From contig JACPAS010000101.1 of assembly GCA_016180665.1 (NCBI GenBank), positions 1 through 19,841 of the forward strand: 19,841 nt of DNA. Reading direction: 5' to 3'. The notes under the pieces are model-generated. The model ran no database searches. It saw only the letters and a list, made by a program, of their open reading frames with translations, and was not told where the DNA came from. Both the position numbers and the translations under genes were made by a program. Of the stretch, positions 8,889 to 15,665 are shown in pieces (within the stretch, counting starts at the first letter, position 1; each line of letters begins with the position of its first letter). Origin of the DNA: Microcaldota archaeon (GTDB taxonomy: Archaea; Micrarchaeota; Micrarchaeia; Anstonellales; Bilamarchaeaceae).

Positions 8889-9098
8889 TTACAACCTATC
8901 TAAGTATGCGTTCATCTCCTCTTTACTCTTAAATGAAATTTTTTTTCCTTTTTTTACTTCTTGTTTTATTTTTTCAACTTCTTTAATAAAGTCTTCACGA
9001 TATTCTTTTTCATGCAATTCTTCTTCTACATAAGTTATCAGCTGTTTATAGATAAGTAACTGCTCGTATTCTTCTTTTGCTACTTTTACGTACTCCAT
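8889..9098 (-). CDS. RelB-like antitoxin of the RelE pair
   Basis: A 69-aa acidic/basic helical protein beginning MEYVKVAKEEYEQLLIYKQ and ending KISFKSKEEMNAYLDRL, the arrangement seen in archaeal antitoxins partnered with RelE: an N-terminal dimerisation or DNA-binding strand-helix, a coiled central helix and a C-terminal segment that wraps the toxin. The ATG at 9098 is chosen because AGGTGA lies 4 nt upstream (9103-9108); a longer frame from 9155 would overlap the 3' end of patD and has no such site. A TTTAAA box at 9121-9126 could give the pair its own promoter, likely autoregulated. The function is assigned mainly from position and size next to relE. Confidence 0.75.
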   Translation of the reverse strand: MEYVKVAKEEYEQLLIYKQLITYVEEELHEKEYREDFIKEVEKIKQEVKKGKKISFKSKEEMNAYLDRL

Positions 9099-9120
9099 TT
9101 TTTCACCTATGCTAATTTGA

Positions 9121-9126
9121 TTTAAA
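9121..9126 (-). promoter_or_regulatory. TATA-like box of the RelBE module
   Basis: TTTAAA centred about 25 bp upstream of the antitoxin ATG at 9098, in the 34-bp gap after patD. It is a weak match in AT-rich DNA; read-through from patD is also possible. Confidence 0.3.
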
Positions 9127-9132
9127 CAATTT

Positions 9133-9162
9133 TTAAGGTTTCCCGTAAACAACATAATGCCA
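9133..9162. repeat. Direct repeat copy B: 3' end of the functional patD
   Basis: A 30-bp segment identical to 8585-8614, offset 548 bp. This copy is the actual coding end of patD (WHYVVYGKP, stop). Together the two copies bracket the whole relE/antitoxin module, the arrangement left by site-specific or homologous insertion into a gene's 3' end that restores the reading frame. Confidence 0.9.
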
Positions 9163-10635
9163 GGGTTTTCGTGCCAAGCCGGTTTGGTCTATATAGATAT
9201 GTTTTATTTGTGTGTACTCTTCCAAAGAGTAAAGAGAAAGATCTTTTCCAAAACCAGACTGTTTAAATCCACCATGTGGCATTTCTGAAACTAAAATTCC
9301 ATGCTCATTAATCCAGACTGTCCCGAATTTTAATTTTGATGCAACTTTTATGCATTTGTTAATATCTTTTCCCCAGACTGAAGAGGCTAAACCGTATTTG
9401 ACTGAATTTGATTTTTCAATTGCTTCATCCAACGTTTTGTAAGTTCCGATTGAAAGAACCGGACCGAAAATTTCTTCCTGGCAGATTTTCATCGAAGTTT
9501 GCAAATTAGTAAAGATTGCAGGGGTTAAGTAGAATCCTTTTTCAAATTGTTTTCCTTTTGGTCTGAAGCCACCATAAATTAGATTTGCCCCTTCTTCCTG
9601 ACCAATTTTTATGTAATTTTCTACACGCTCGCGCTGTTTTGCAGAAATTAATGGACCAATATCCGTATTTTCATCCTGTGGGTTTCCGATTCTGAATTTT
9701 TTTACTTTCTCAACAACCATTCTTGTGAAATTCGGCTCAAGTTTTTCTGGGACGTAAACTCGCGTAACCGCTGTACAGTCCTGACCAACATTCCAAAAAG
9801 CACCTACGACTGCACCTTCTGCTGCTGCATTCAAATCTGCATCCTCTAGAACAATTAATGGTGCTTTTCCACCTAACTCAAGATGAACTTTCTTTAGGTT
9901 TGAAGAAGCTAATTGCATTATTTTTTTACCTGTATTTGTATCCCCGGTTAAAGTAGCCATATCAACTTTTGAGTTTGAAGCTAATTCGGAACCGACTATC
10001 CCCCCTGGTCCGGTAACTACATTAAAAACACCTTTGGGGAAGCCTGCTTTTTCAACGAGTTTTGCAAATTCTAAAAGAGTTAGGGGGGTTATTGAAGCAG
10101 GTTTAATTACTAAAGTATTTCCTGCCGCTAAGGCAGGTGCAATTTTCCAGACGGCTATATAGAGTGGATAATTCCATGGAACTATAGCTGTGACGACCCC
10201 GATTGGTTCGCGCTTAATCAAGCTTAACCCCATTCCACCGGTGTAATCTGCTGCTGCTTTTCCTTCTAGTATTCTTCCTGCTCCTGCAAAAAATCTTAAA
10301 TTATCTGAAATAAAGGGCATATCCGAATCTCGTGCATATTTAATTGTTTTTCCTGTTTGGAGGGATTCTAATTTTGCAAAGAATTTGAGTTGTGAATCAA
10401 ACAGATCTGCTAATTTCCAAAGGAGTTTGCCTCGCTCTCCTGGTGGTTTACCGCTCCACTCGCCTTTATCAAAAACTTCGCGTGCTGTGTTGATTGCTTT
10501 TTTTGCATCTTCTTTTGTTCCTTCTGCAACTTGTGCGAGAATTTGAGAGTTAGCTGGATTGATTACTGGAGAATAGCTTCCACTGGAAGGTTTGAACCAT
10601 TTTCCACCAATATACAGATCGTATTTTTTTGGCAT
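9133..10635 (-). CDS. patD: Gamma-aminobutyraldehyde dehydrogenase (aldehyde dehydrogenase family)
   Basis: Oxidises 4-aminobutanal to GABA with NAD(P)+, the step after PatA. The 500-aa protein has the full aldehyde dehydrogenase layout: PWNYPL and the KPAS cofactor region, GDTNTGKKI, general-base Glu253 in LELGGKAP, nucleophile Cys287 in NVGQDCTAVTR, and EEIFGPVLS. It shares the PatD/YdcW-specific features GQDCTA, NEHGILVSEMPHGG and SGFGKDLSLYSLEEYT; betaine-aldehyde dehydrogenases are the nearest alternative. It starts at ATG 10635, 23 nt after the HEPN gene, in the same direction, so it may be transcribed from the MNT/HEPN promoter. Its last codons are duplicated 548 bp downstream beyond a RelBE module. 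Confidence 0.9.
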   Translation of the reverse strand: MPKKYDLYIGGKWFKPSSGSYSPVINPANSQILAQVAEGTKEDAKKAINTAREVFDKGEWSGKPPGERGKLLWKLADLFDSQLKFFAKLESLQTGKTIKYARDSDMPFISDNLRFFAGAGRILEGKAAADYTGGMGLSLIKREPIGVVTAIVPWNYPLYIAVWKIAPALAAGNTLVIKPASITPLTLLEFAKLVEKAGFPKGVFNVVTGPGGIVGSELASNSKVDMATLTGDTNTGKKIMQLASSNLKKVHLELGGKAPLIVLEDADLNAAAEGAVVGAFWNVGQDCTAVTRVYVPEKLEPNFTRMVVEKVKKFRIGNPQDENTDIGPLISAKQRERVENYIKIGQEEGANLIYGGFRPKGKQFEKGFYLTPAIFTNLQTSMKICQEEIFGPVLSIGTYKTLDEAIEKSNSVKYGLASSVWGKDINKCIKVASKLKFGTVWINEHGILVSEMPHGGFKQSGFGKDLSLYSLEEYTQIKHIYIDQTGLARKPWHYVVYGKP

Positions 10636-10658
10636 AATAAGCTAATTCCAAAAGACAA

Positions 10659-11099
10659 TTAAATACTTATGTCATCTTTTATTATAATTTTAGTTGAATT
10701 CAGAAAATCTTTTGCCCAATCTAGAGCTGTTCTGGCTGAATTTTCAGAATAGACAAGTCCATAATCAGCATCTTCTCTAAGATTCATGCAGTCTCTGAAA
10801 TGATCATAATGTTTAGTCTCTAGAGTTAGTGCATCAATAAACAATGCTTTAATAGCGATAGATAAACATTTGTGACTTTTTTCTCTGTAGCCTTTGCTTA
10901 ATACAAGTGCCTTGGCAGTATGAAACATTGAATAATAGGATTGGATTGTTGTCCACTTAAAATCTCGCTCTGAAAATGAATTAGTAGCACTTCGGATATC
11001 AGATTCTGCACCATTAATCTCTTTTTTAATCAAATCTGGATCAACTTTTTCTTTTACTAGTTTTCCTTCTTTTATACATTTCTCAAAACGTTCATCCAT
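10659..11099 (-). CDS. HEPN-domain protein (MNT/HEPN toxin-antitoxin partner)
   Basis: A 146-aa all-helical protein of the HEPN family. Visible hallmarks: IQSYYSMFHTAKALVLSKGYREKSH (residues 52-76, not contiguous function but the typical YYxMFHxAxALL helix) and NLREDADYG near residues 106-114. HEPN toxins are RNases using an R-X4-6-H motif; here the usual His position after Arg108 is occupied by Tyr113 (RxxADY), so nuclease activity is uncertain. ATG 11099 is chosen because GGTGAGG lies just before it; GTG 11108 would swallow that site. It overlaps the stop of the MNT gene by 8 bp. HEPN/MNT pairs commonly act as toxin-antitoxin systems in which MNT modifies HEPN with AMP. Confidence 0.85.
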   Translation of the reverse strand: MDERFEKCIKEGKLVKEKVDPDLIKKEINGAESDIRSATNSFSERDFKWTTIQSYYSMFHTAKALVLSKGYREKSHKCLSIAIKALFIDALTLETKHYDHFRDCMNLREDADYGLVYSENSARTALDWAKDFLNSTKIIIKDDISI

Positions 11100-11622
11100 C
11101 TTCCTCACCGTAAAGCTCTATGCCTTTCATTACTCTATCATAAAATGGTTTATCTTTTTTCTGAAGATCTGCAAACTCAAGGGAGTTTAAGATTATCGGT
11201 TGCAATTTCAGATATTTATCTAATATTCTTTTTATTGGTTCTTTTTCATTAGATATAATAAACAGATCAATGTCGCTTTTTTCAGTATTTCTGCCTTCTG
11301 CACAACTGCCAAATAGAATTATTCTTCTGCTATACGGAGAGAGTTTCTCAAGCAAAGGAGTTATACCTCTTATAGTTATGCAAACCTTAAACTGCCTTAA
11401 AAATGGGTTCTTAACATTTCTACTGTAAAAAATCATTCTGCCTTTTTTAACCTTTTTCACAAACCCTAGTCTATAAAATGCTTTTAAAATTGCATTAGCA
11501 GAACCTACGCTTATTCCAGCCTGGTTTGCTATCTGTCTTTCATACAATTCTCCATCTTTAGTTGATATAAAAATAAGTAACTTGATTTCAGTTTTTGAAA
11601 ACAAATTCAATTTTTTGAACAT
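11092..11622 (-). CDS. MNT-type nucleotidyltransferase with N-terminal winged helix-turn-helix
   Basis: A 176-aa two-domain protein. Residues about 5-75 look like a winged helix (YERQIANQAGISVGSANAIL then LGFVKKVKKGRMIFYSRN), a DNA-binding module. Residues about 85-176 hold the minimal nucleotidyltransferase signature GS-X10-DxD (Gly105, Ser106, Asp117, Asp119 in FGSCAEGRNTEKSDIDLF). Such proteins pair with HEPN proteins as antitoxins by nucleotidylating them; the HTH probably autoregulates the operon. ATG at 11622 with an AT-rich TATA-like box about 28 bp upstream suggests a leaderless transcript that continues through HEPN and possibly patD. Confidence 0.87.
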   Translation of the reverse strand: MFKKLNLFSKTEIKLLIFISTKDGELYERQIANQAGISVGSANAILKAFYRLGFVKKVKKGRMIFYSRNVKNPFLRQFKVCITIRGITPLLEKLSPYSRRIILFGSCAEGRNTEKSDIDLFIISNEKEPIKRILDKYLKLQPIILNSLEFADLQKKDKPFYDRVMKGIELYGEEDG

Positions 11623-11645
11623 AAGTTTAATATTATGAACAATAG

Positions 11646-11655
11646 AAATATAAAA
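11646..11655 (-). promoter_or_regulatory. TATA-like box for the MNT-HEPN(-patD) unit
   Basis: On the minus strand TTTTATATTT is centred about 28 bp before the ATG at 11622, compatible with leaderless transcription of the operon. Confidence 0.4.
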
Positions 11656-11666
11656 TAATTGGTAGC

Positions 11667-11834
11667 TTAAACGCCCAGTTTTTTAATAAGTTTTTCAGTT
11701 ATTCCTCCTTTTGTTGCTACGAAATCAACTATTGCTTGTAGACCTCCAAAGAATTCTTGCAACTCACGAACTAATGGAAACTGTGTTCGGATTTGGTCAA
11801 AATTTTTTCCAATTGAAAATATAAATATTATTTA
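11667..11834 (-). pseudogene. Orphan coding-like fragment without a start codon
   Basis: One minus-strand frame is open from a stop just past 11834 to TAA at 11669-11667. It reads as credible protein: FDQIRTQFPLVRELQEFF, then GGLQAIVDFVATKGG, then ITEKLIKKLGV. No ATG or GTG precedes it; the only start is an internal TTG, leaving 31 residues. It lies directly after the two-repeat secreted protein gene, in another frame. I take it as the 3' remnant of a lost gene, or a tiny gene with an unusual start; the family is not recognised. Confidence 0.35.
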
Positions 11835-12619
11835 AAAACAGAAACTTGAGTGGTGATTCCAACTACATATTTTGTTCTATCAACTGAGTCAGGCATTATT
11901 ATACGGCCTGAATTGAGTTTGCCACCGCTAACACAAGTCGCACTATTCATAGATAGATAAAACCTATTTGATGAACCCTTGCTTAATGGACCTTGAACTT
12001 CAAAAACACCCGAAGGTTTAGAAGAAGTAACAAGAGTATAAAGCGGGATCAAGTCGCATGAATCAGATTGCTTAACTTTAGTTAAACGAACTCCGGTTAA
12101 TTTTTTTATAGGACCACTTTCAATATTAAATTTAAGCTGATCGTCTTTATACGAGACTAATTTATTTGTACTTACAACAAAACGATTTCCTGAGACCGAT
12201 TCCCCCATAATAATTGTTCCATTTGCTAATTTTGACCCATCACTACAAGTACCACCACTTGTTAAAAAATAAAATTTATTTGAATCGCCTTCACTTACTA
12301 CACCTTTCATTTTGAATATAGGTTGAGCACTTTTAGAGGTTACGGTAACAAAAGGAGTTTCAAAGGTACAGGCCGCAGTTGCCGCTTGAGCCAAAACTAC
12401 CGAACTTACGGTTTTCTTCTTCGAGTTTTCAAGTTTAAATGTTAGTGTGTCAACAGGTTTTTTCGTGATAGCATCTTCTGCCAGATTATAAGTGATGCTA
12501 TTTTTGATTGAACTGGCCAGCGAACTAATCCCTAAGATATTCCATTTGCCATAATTAGCATGTTCTGCAAAAACAGAACTTATAAGCGCAACCAAAATAA
12601 ATAAGGTTATAATTTTCAT
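11828..12619 (-). CDS. Small secreted protein with two Cys-paired tandem repeats
   Basis: I do not recognise the family. Residues 1-18 are a clear signal peptide ending SSVFA. The mature part contains two related repeats of about 88-100 residues: an LTFKLENSKKK / LKFNIESGPIKK lead-in, a Val/Thr-rich strand, Cys84 or Cys187, a GDSNKFYFL / GSSNRFYLS motif, Cys124 or Cys228, then KLANGTIIMGESV / KLNSGRIIMPDSV and a final VV-rich strand. Each repeat has one Cys pair 40-41 apart, so each is probably a disulfide-bonded beta-sandwich exported outside the membrane. The gene is divergent from gabD with only 51 bp between start codons. A structural or ligand-binding role at the cell surface is an inference. 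Confidence 0.8.
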   Translation of the reverse strand: MKIITLFILVALISSVFAEHANYGKWNILGISSLASSIKNSITYNLAEDAITKKPVDTLTFKLENSKKKTVSSVVLAQAATAACTFETPFVTVTSKSAQPIFKMKGVVSEGDSNKFYFLTSGGTCSDGSKLANGTIIMGESVSGNRFVVSTNKLVSYKDDQLKFNIESGPIKKLTGVRLTKVKQSDSCDLIPLYTLVTSSKPSGVFEVQGPLSKGSSNRFYLSMNSATCVSGGKLNSGRIIMPDSVDRTKYVVGITTQVSVFK

Positions 12620-12641
12620 TGTTAATCAGCTCCCATTAGGA

Positions 12642-12650
12642 ATATAAAAA
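12642..12650 (+). promoter_or_regulatory. TATA-like box for gabD
   Basis: ATATAAAAA is centred about 25 bp upstream of the gabD ATG at 12671, predicting a leaderless mRNA. Confidence 0.45.
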
Positions 12651-12654
12651 AAGC

Positions 12655-12662
12655 GTTTATAA
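12655..12662 (-). promoter_or_regulatory. TATA-like box for the two-repeat secreted protein
   Basis: On the minus strand TTATAAAC lies about 39 bp upstream of the ATG at 12619, which would give a leader of roughly 13 nt containing GGGAGCTGAT. It sits inside the start-proximal part of the gabD promoter, so the two divergent promoters interlock. Confidence 0.4.
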
Positions 12663-12670
12663 TAGTATGT

Positions 12671-14038
12671 ATGACAGACAAAATGAACTCTATTAATCCC
12701 GCAACAGAAGAGCTAATGAAAAGTTTCGATTGCTTAAATGAAGTTGAAACAATAGAAGAAGTTAAAAAATCAAGGAAGATTATTGAAGAGTGGAAGAAAA
12801 AACCAATCAGTGAAAGGTTAAGGGTTCTGAAAAAAGCTGGAGATATAATTAAGAAAAACTCTAGAAGATATGGAGAATTAATGACCAACGAGATGGGAAA
12901 ACCAATTAAACAGGCAATTGGAGAAGCTGAAAAATGTGCATGGGTTTGTGATTATTATTTTGAAAATGCTGAAAAATTTTTAGCGGATGAAATTGTCCAA
13001 ACAGAAAATAAAAAAAGTTTTGTTGCGTTTGAACCTTTGGGAATAATTCTTGGTGTAATGCCGTGGAATTTCCCATTTTGGCAGGTATTCAGGTTTGCAG
13101 TTCCAGCTTTAGCTGCTGGAAATGTTTGCCTGTTGAAACATTCCAGTAACGTACCACAGTGTGCTTTGGCAATTGAAGAATTATTTTTAGAAGCAGGATT
13201 ACCAAGAAATGTATTCAAGACTCTGCTAATCAGTGGAAGAGATACTGGAATAATTATAGAAAAAGACTTAGTTGACGGGGTTTCATTAACTGGAAGTGTT
13301 GAAGCTGGAAAAAGAATTGGGGAAGTTGCTGGTAGGAATTTGAAAAAATTTGTGCTTGAATTAGGTGGTAGTGATCCGTTTATTGTTTTGGAGGATGCAG
13401 ATGTTAAGTTTGCATGTGAAACTGGAGTAAATGCAAGATTCCAGAATAATGGACAAAGCTGTATTGCAGCAAAAAGATTTATTGTGCACGAAGCAATTGC
13501 CGGTGAATTTAAAGAAAAAATAGTTAAATTCACAAAAGAATTTCCAGTTGGAGACCCATCAGATGAAAAAACAATCATCGGACCACTTGCACGGGATGAT
13601 TTGAGAGTTGATTTGGAGAGACAGCTAAAAATGGCGGTTGGGAATGGAGCTAAAGTTTTAACTGGCGGGAAAAGAATTTCTGGTAAAGGATATTTCTTTG
13701 AACCAACTGTAATTGAAGTAAAACCAGGAAATCCTATTTTAGATTTGGAAACTTTTGGTCCACTTATGACAATAGTTGTTGGAAAAAATACTGAAGAAAT
13801 AATTAAGATTGCTAATTCTACTGAATTTGGTTTGGGTGCAAGTATTTGGACAAATGATTTGAAAAAAGCGGAAGAGCTTGCCAGAAGAATTGACGCGGGG
13901 CTCGTTTTTGTTAATGGGATGGTAAAATCTGATCCGCGTTTGCCTTTCGGAGGAATTAAAAAATCTGGAATTGGACGCGAGTTGTCCCATTATGGAATTA
14001 GAGAGTTTGTAAATATTAAAACAGTGGTTATAAACTAA
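12671..14038 (+). CDS. gabD: Succinate-semialdehyde dehydrogenase (short GabD1/Sad type)
   Basis: Oxidises succinate semialdehyde to succinate with NAD(P)+, the last step of GABA breakdown. The 455-aa length and the blocks GVMPWNFPFWQVFRFAVPAL, LLKHSSNVPQCALAIEE, GSVEAGKRIGE and FVNGMVKSDPRLPFGG are those of the short GabD1/YneI branch. Catalytic residues are visible: general base Glu230 in LELGGSDP and nucleophile Cys264 in NNGQSCIAAKR. The cofactor-binding ETFGP motif is present. It is transcribed alone from its own promoter, divergent from a secreted-protein gene, and its stop overlaps the stop of a convergent 62-aa gene by 4 bp. Other small-aldehyde substrates are possible, but PatA, PatD and GabT nearby support the assignment. 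Confidence 0.88.
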   Translation: MTDKMNSINPATEELMKSFDCLNEVETIEEVKKSRKIIEEWKKKPISERLRVLKKAGDIIKKNSRRYGELMTNEMGKPIKQAIGEAEKCAWVCDYYFENAEKFLADEIVQTENKKSFVAFEPLGIILGVMPWNFPFWQVFRFAVPALAAGNVCLLKHSSNVPQCALAIEELFLEAGLPRNVFKTLLISGRDTGIIIEKDLVDGVSLTGSVEAGKRIGEVAGRNLKKFVLELGGSDPFIVLEDADVKFACETGVNARFQNNGQSCIAAKRFIVHEAIAGEFKEKIVKFTKEFPVGDPSDEKTIIGPLARDDLRVDLERQLKMAVGNGAKVLTGGKRISGKGYFFEPTVIEVKPGNPILDLETFGPLMTIVVGKNTEEIIKIANSTEFGLGASIWTNDLKKAEELARRIDAGLVFVNGMVKSDPRLPFGGIKKSGIGRELSHYGIREFVNIKTVVIN

Positions 14039-14223
14039 TCTGTTTTAACCGTTCTACCGAAAAACCCTTCTTTTTCTTTGAAAATCCAAATTTCATAAGC
14101 AGTTAAAGCACCTTGTTTTTTCTTCATGATTTTTGTTTCATATCCCTCTGCTTCGTACCTTTCTGCGATTGAGTTTGCTTCTTGCAAACTTAAGGTTGTT
14201 CTAACACATCTACCAGTTTTCAT
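14035..14223 (-). CDS. Small conserved-looking protein of 62 residues, unknown function
   Basis: I do not recognise a named family. The protein reads as one compact alpha/beta unit: a strand RCVRTTL, a helix SLQEANSIAERYEAEGY, a strand ETKIMKKKQGAL and a strand AYEIWIFKEKEG, similar in outline to small SPOR- or ferredoxin-like folds. No signal peptide or membrane segment; probably cytosolic. An AAATAAATA box at 14241-14250 is about 25 bp upstream of the ATG, so the gene is likely leaderless and monocistronic. The TAG stop shares 4 bp with the gabD stop on the other strand. Confidence 0.65.
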   Translation of the reverse strand: MKTGRCVRTTLSLQEANSIAERYEAEGYETKIMKKKQGALTAYEIWIFKEKEGFFGRTVKTD

Positions 14224-14303
14224 TATTTAGCTTAGTACTCTATTTATTTTAAACTTAACAACTAGGAGATATAATAAAAAACCTGGAAGTTTTGTAACGT
14301 GAT

Positions 14304-14951
14304 TCACTTAACTACAACACCATATTGCTCAGAAGAAGTCTTAGCTGCAATACAAATGTCCTTCTCTCTGGATAGGATATCACGGCAAATAGGAAACCCC
14401 CCTTTATTGGTTCTTACTAGGCATCTTGTATTAGGATCTGAAAGGTCTACTTGCTTGCCAATTGGAATTCTGTAGACAGAGTCAGTCAAGTACCAGCCGT
14501 TTTCAGCTGGAAATAGTTCAATTAAATCTACTTTAGTGGCGTGTACCAACCGTTTTTTCCCATCTGATTTTATTGTATAGTTTGGATATTCGGATATTAG
14601 AATGGCGTTTTTCTTAGCACTGTATTGTTTTGGAACAGGGAATATCCATTTATCGCTAGTTACAGGGTCCACATATTCAACTTCTTCTCCAAGTTTTTCA
14701 TCAGGTTCTACATAGGCAGTCAATGTACCGGACCATACTCTGTTGTATAACTGATCAGGATCAAAGTCAGCCTCATCACGGACAATCAAATTCTTAGGTA
14801 TTAATGCCTGGTCCAGATCTTTATTTGAAGCAATAACTCTTTTTTCTTTAGCAACTTTTTCCAATGCTCTTTCAAAATAAGTACCAGCATAAGGTTTTAG
14901 AAATAATTCTAACTTCTGAGATTCTACATTTTCTTTAATTTTATCTGCCAT
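14304..14951 (-). CDS. Uncharacterised cytosolic protein of 215 residues
   Basis: Not recognised. Starts MADKIKENVESQKLELF at ATG 14951. There is no signal peptide or membrane span. The N-terminal 50 residues are helical and charged. The middle (about 75-160) is strand-rich with aromatic/Pro motifs such as YVDPVTSDKWIFPVP and KNAILISEYPNYTIKSDG. The C-terminal part holds GWYLTDSVYRIPIG and two cysteines near TRCLVRTNKGGFPICRD. A GTTTATATC box at about 14983-14991 and GGGATC shortly before the ATG may be its promoter and ribosome binding site. It follows the ACT-domain gene by 52 bp on the same strand. I infer nothing about its function beyond that possible co-expression. Confidence 0.75.
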   Translation of the reverse strand: MADKIKENVESQKLELFLKPYAGTYFERALEKVAKEKRVIASNKDLDQALIPKNLIVRDEADFDPDQLYNRVWSGTLTAYVEPDEKLGEEVEYVDPVTSDKWIFPVPKQYSAKKNAILISEYPNYTIKSDGKKRLVHATKVDLIELFPAENGWYLTDSVYRIPIGKQVDLSDPNTRCLVRTNKGGFPICRDILSREKDICIAAKTSSEQYGVVVK

Positions 14952-15003
14952 TTTGATCCCATTAATTTAGGTGTTTATCAGTTGATATAAACAATTTAAA
15001 TTC

Positions 15004-15603
15004 TTATTTTGTTAGGTTAGCCAAAAGTTCGTAAGCTCTGGAGGTATCAGATTCTCTAACAACTAATAAGGTATCTGTATAGCAAGAAATGAATTCCACA
15101 ACGTTAATTCCTTCAGAAGCTAAAGCATTTAGAATATGAGAAATAACCCCAGGAATTTCCTCTAGGCTAGGTGGACTGTGGATACTAATTAGATTAAGAT
15201 TAGACTCTATCCAAAGAATAGTTTTTGTTTTTCTTACTTTCTCTAGTTCTTTCACCTCAACTATATAAGTAAAGAATCCCTTTCCTTCTACAAAAGATAA
15301 ATAATCAACGTCCATTAATTCACGTGTTGAGGTTACAACTGCAACTTTGCTTAGGATGCTTACTGAGCTGCCCTTTAGTACTTTTAGGATTTTTCCCTCC
15401 AAATCTTCTTCTGTTTTTATTAGTTTATTAGATATTCTAATTAGAGCCATTTTGACTGCATCTTCGTATTTTTTAGTGCCGAATGCCTCTGTTGAGATTT
15501 TTCTGGCCAAAGCAGAGTAGTTCAAAATTCTTTCACGAATTATTTCTTTTAAGAATGGTCTTCTTTTTATGTAGAGCCATACTAGTTCGCTTATTCTTTC
15601 CAT
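15004..15603 (-). CDS. ACT-domain protein, probable amino-acid-sensing regulator
   Basis: The C-terminal 60 residues (about 140-199) fit an ACT domain of the aspartokinase-like type: SLEEIPGVISHILNALA, SEGINVVEFISCYTDTLLVV, then SDTSRAYELL. ACT domains bind small ligands, usually amino acids, at a dimer interface. Residues 1-60 are helical and basic (YSALARKISTEAFG, YEDAVKMALIRISNKL) and could be a DNA-binding or dimerisation segment; this is weaker. No catalytic kinase domain is present. The gene is divergent from the guanidino enzyme with an 81-bp gap, and a TATTTAAAT box lies about 27 bp before its ATG (leaderless). The position suggests it senses an amino acid such as arginine and controls the neighbouring gene, which is an inference. 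Confidence 0.78.
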   Translation of the reverse strand: MERISELVWLYIKRRPFLKEIIRERILNYSALARKISTEAFGTKKYEDAVKMALIRISNKLIKTEEDLEGKILKVLKGSSVSILSKVAVVTSTRELMDVDYLSFVEGKGFFTYIVEVKELEKVRKTKTILWIESNLNLISIHSPPSLEEIPGVISHILNALASEGINVVEFISCYTDTLLVVRESDTSRAYELLANLTK

Positions 15604-15625
15604 AGTTCTATTTAGAACATCTAAG

Positions 15626-15634
15626 TATTTAAAT
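15626..15634 (-). promoter_or_regulatory. TATA-like box for the ACT-domain gene
   Basis: ATTTAAATA on the minus strand, centred about 27 bp upstream of the ATG at 15603. Confidence 0.4.
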
Positions 15635-15653
15635 GTAACAATTGTAGCGTAAG

Positions 15654-15665
15654 ATTTAAATATAA
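15654..15665 (+). promoter_or_regulatory. TATA-like box for the guanidino-enzyme gene
   Basis: ATTTAAATATAA region centred about 25 bp upstream of the ATG at 15685, so this gene too is probably leaderless. A GAGGT touches the ATG with no spacing and is unlikely to act as a ribosome binding site. Confidence 0.45.

Noticed and set aside
9098..9155. A longer antitoxin start at 9155
   Set aside because: It would overlap the end of patD and lacks a ribosome binding site, whereas the ATG at 9098 has AGGTGA at ideal spacing.
12955..13578. A 207-codon minus-strand open frame
   Set aside because: It lies wholly inside gabD, whose plus-strand product has all aldehyde dehydrogenase motifs; the antisense product resembles nothing.
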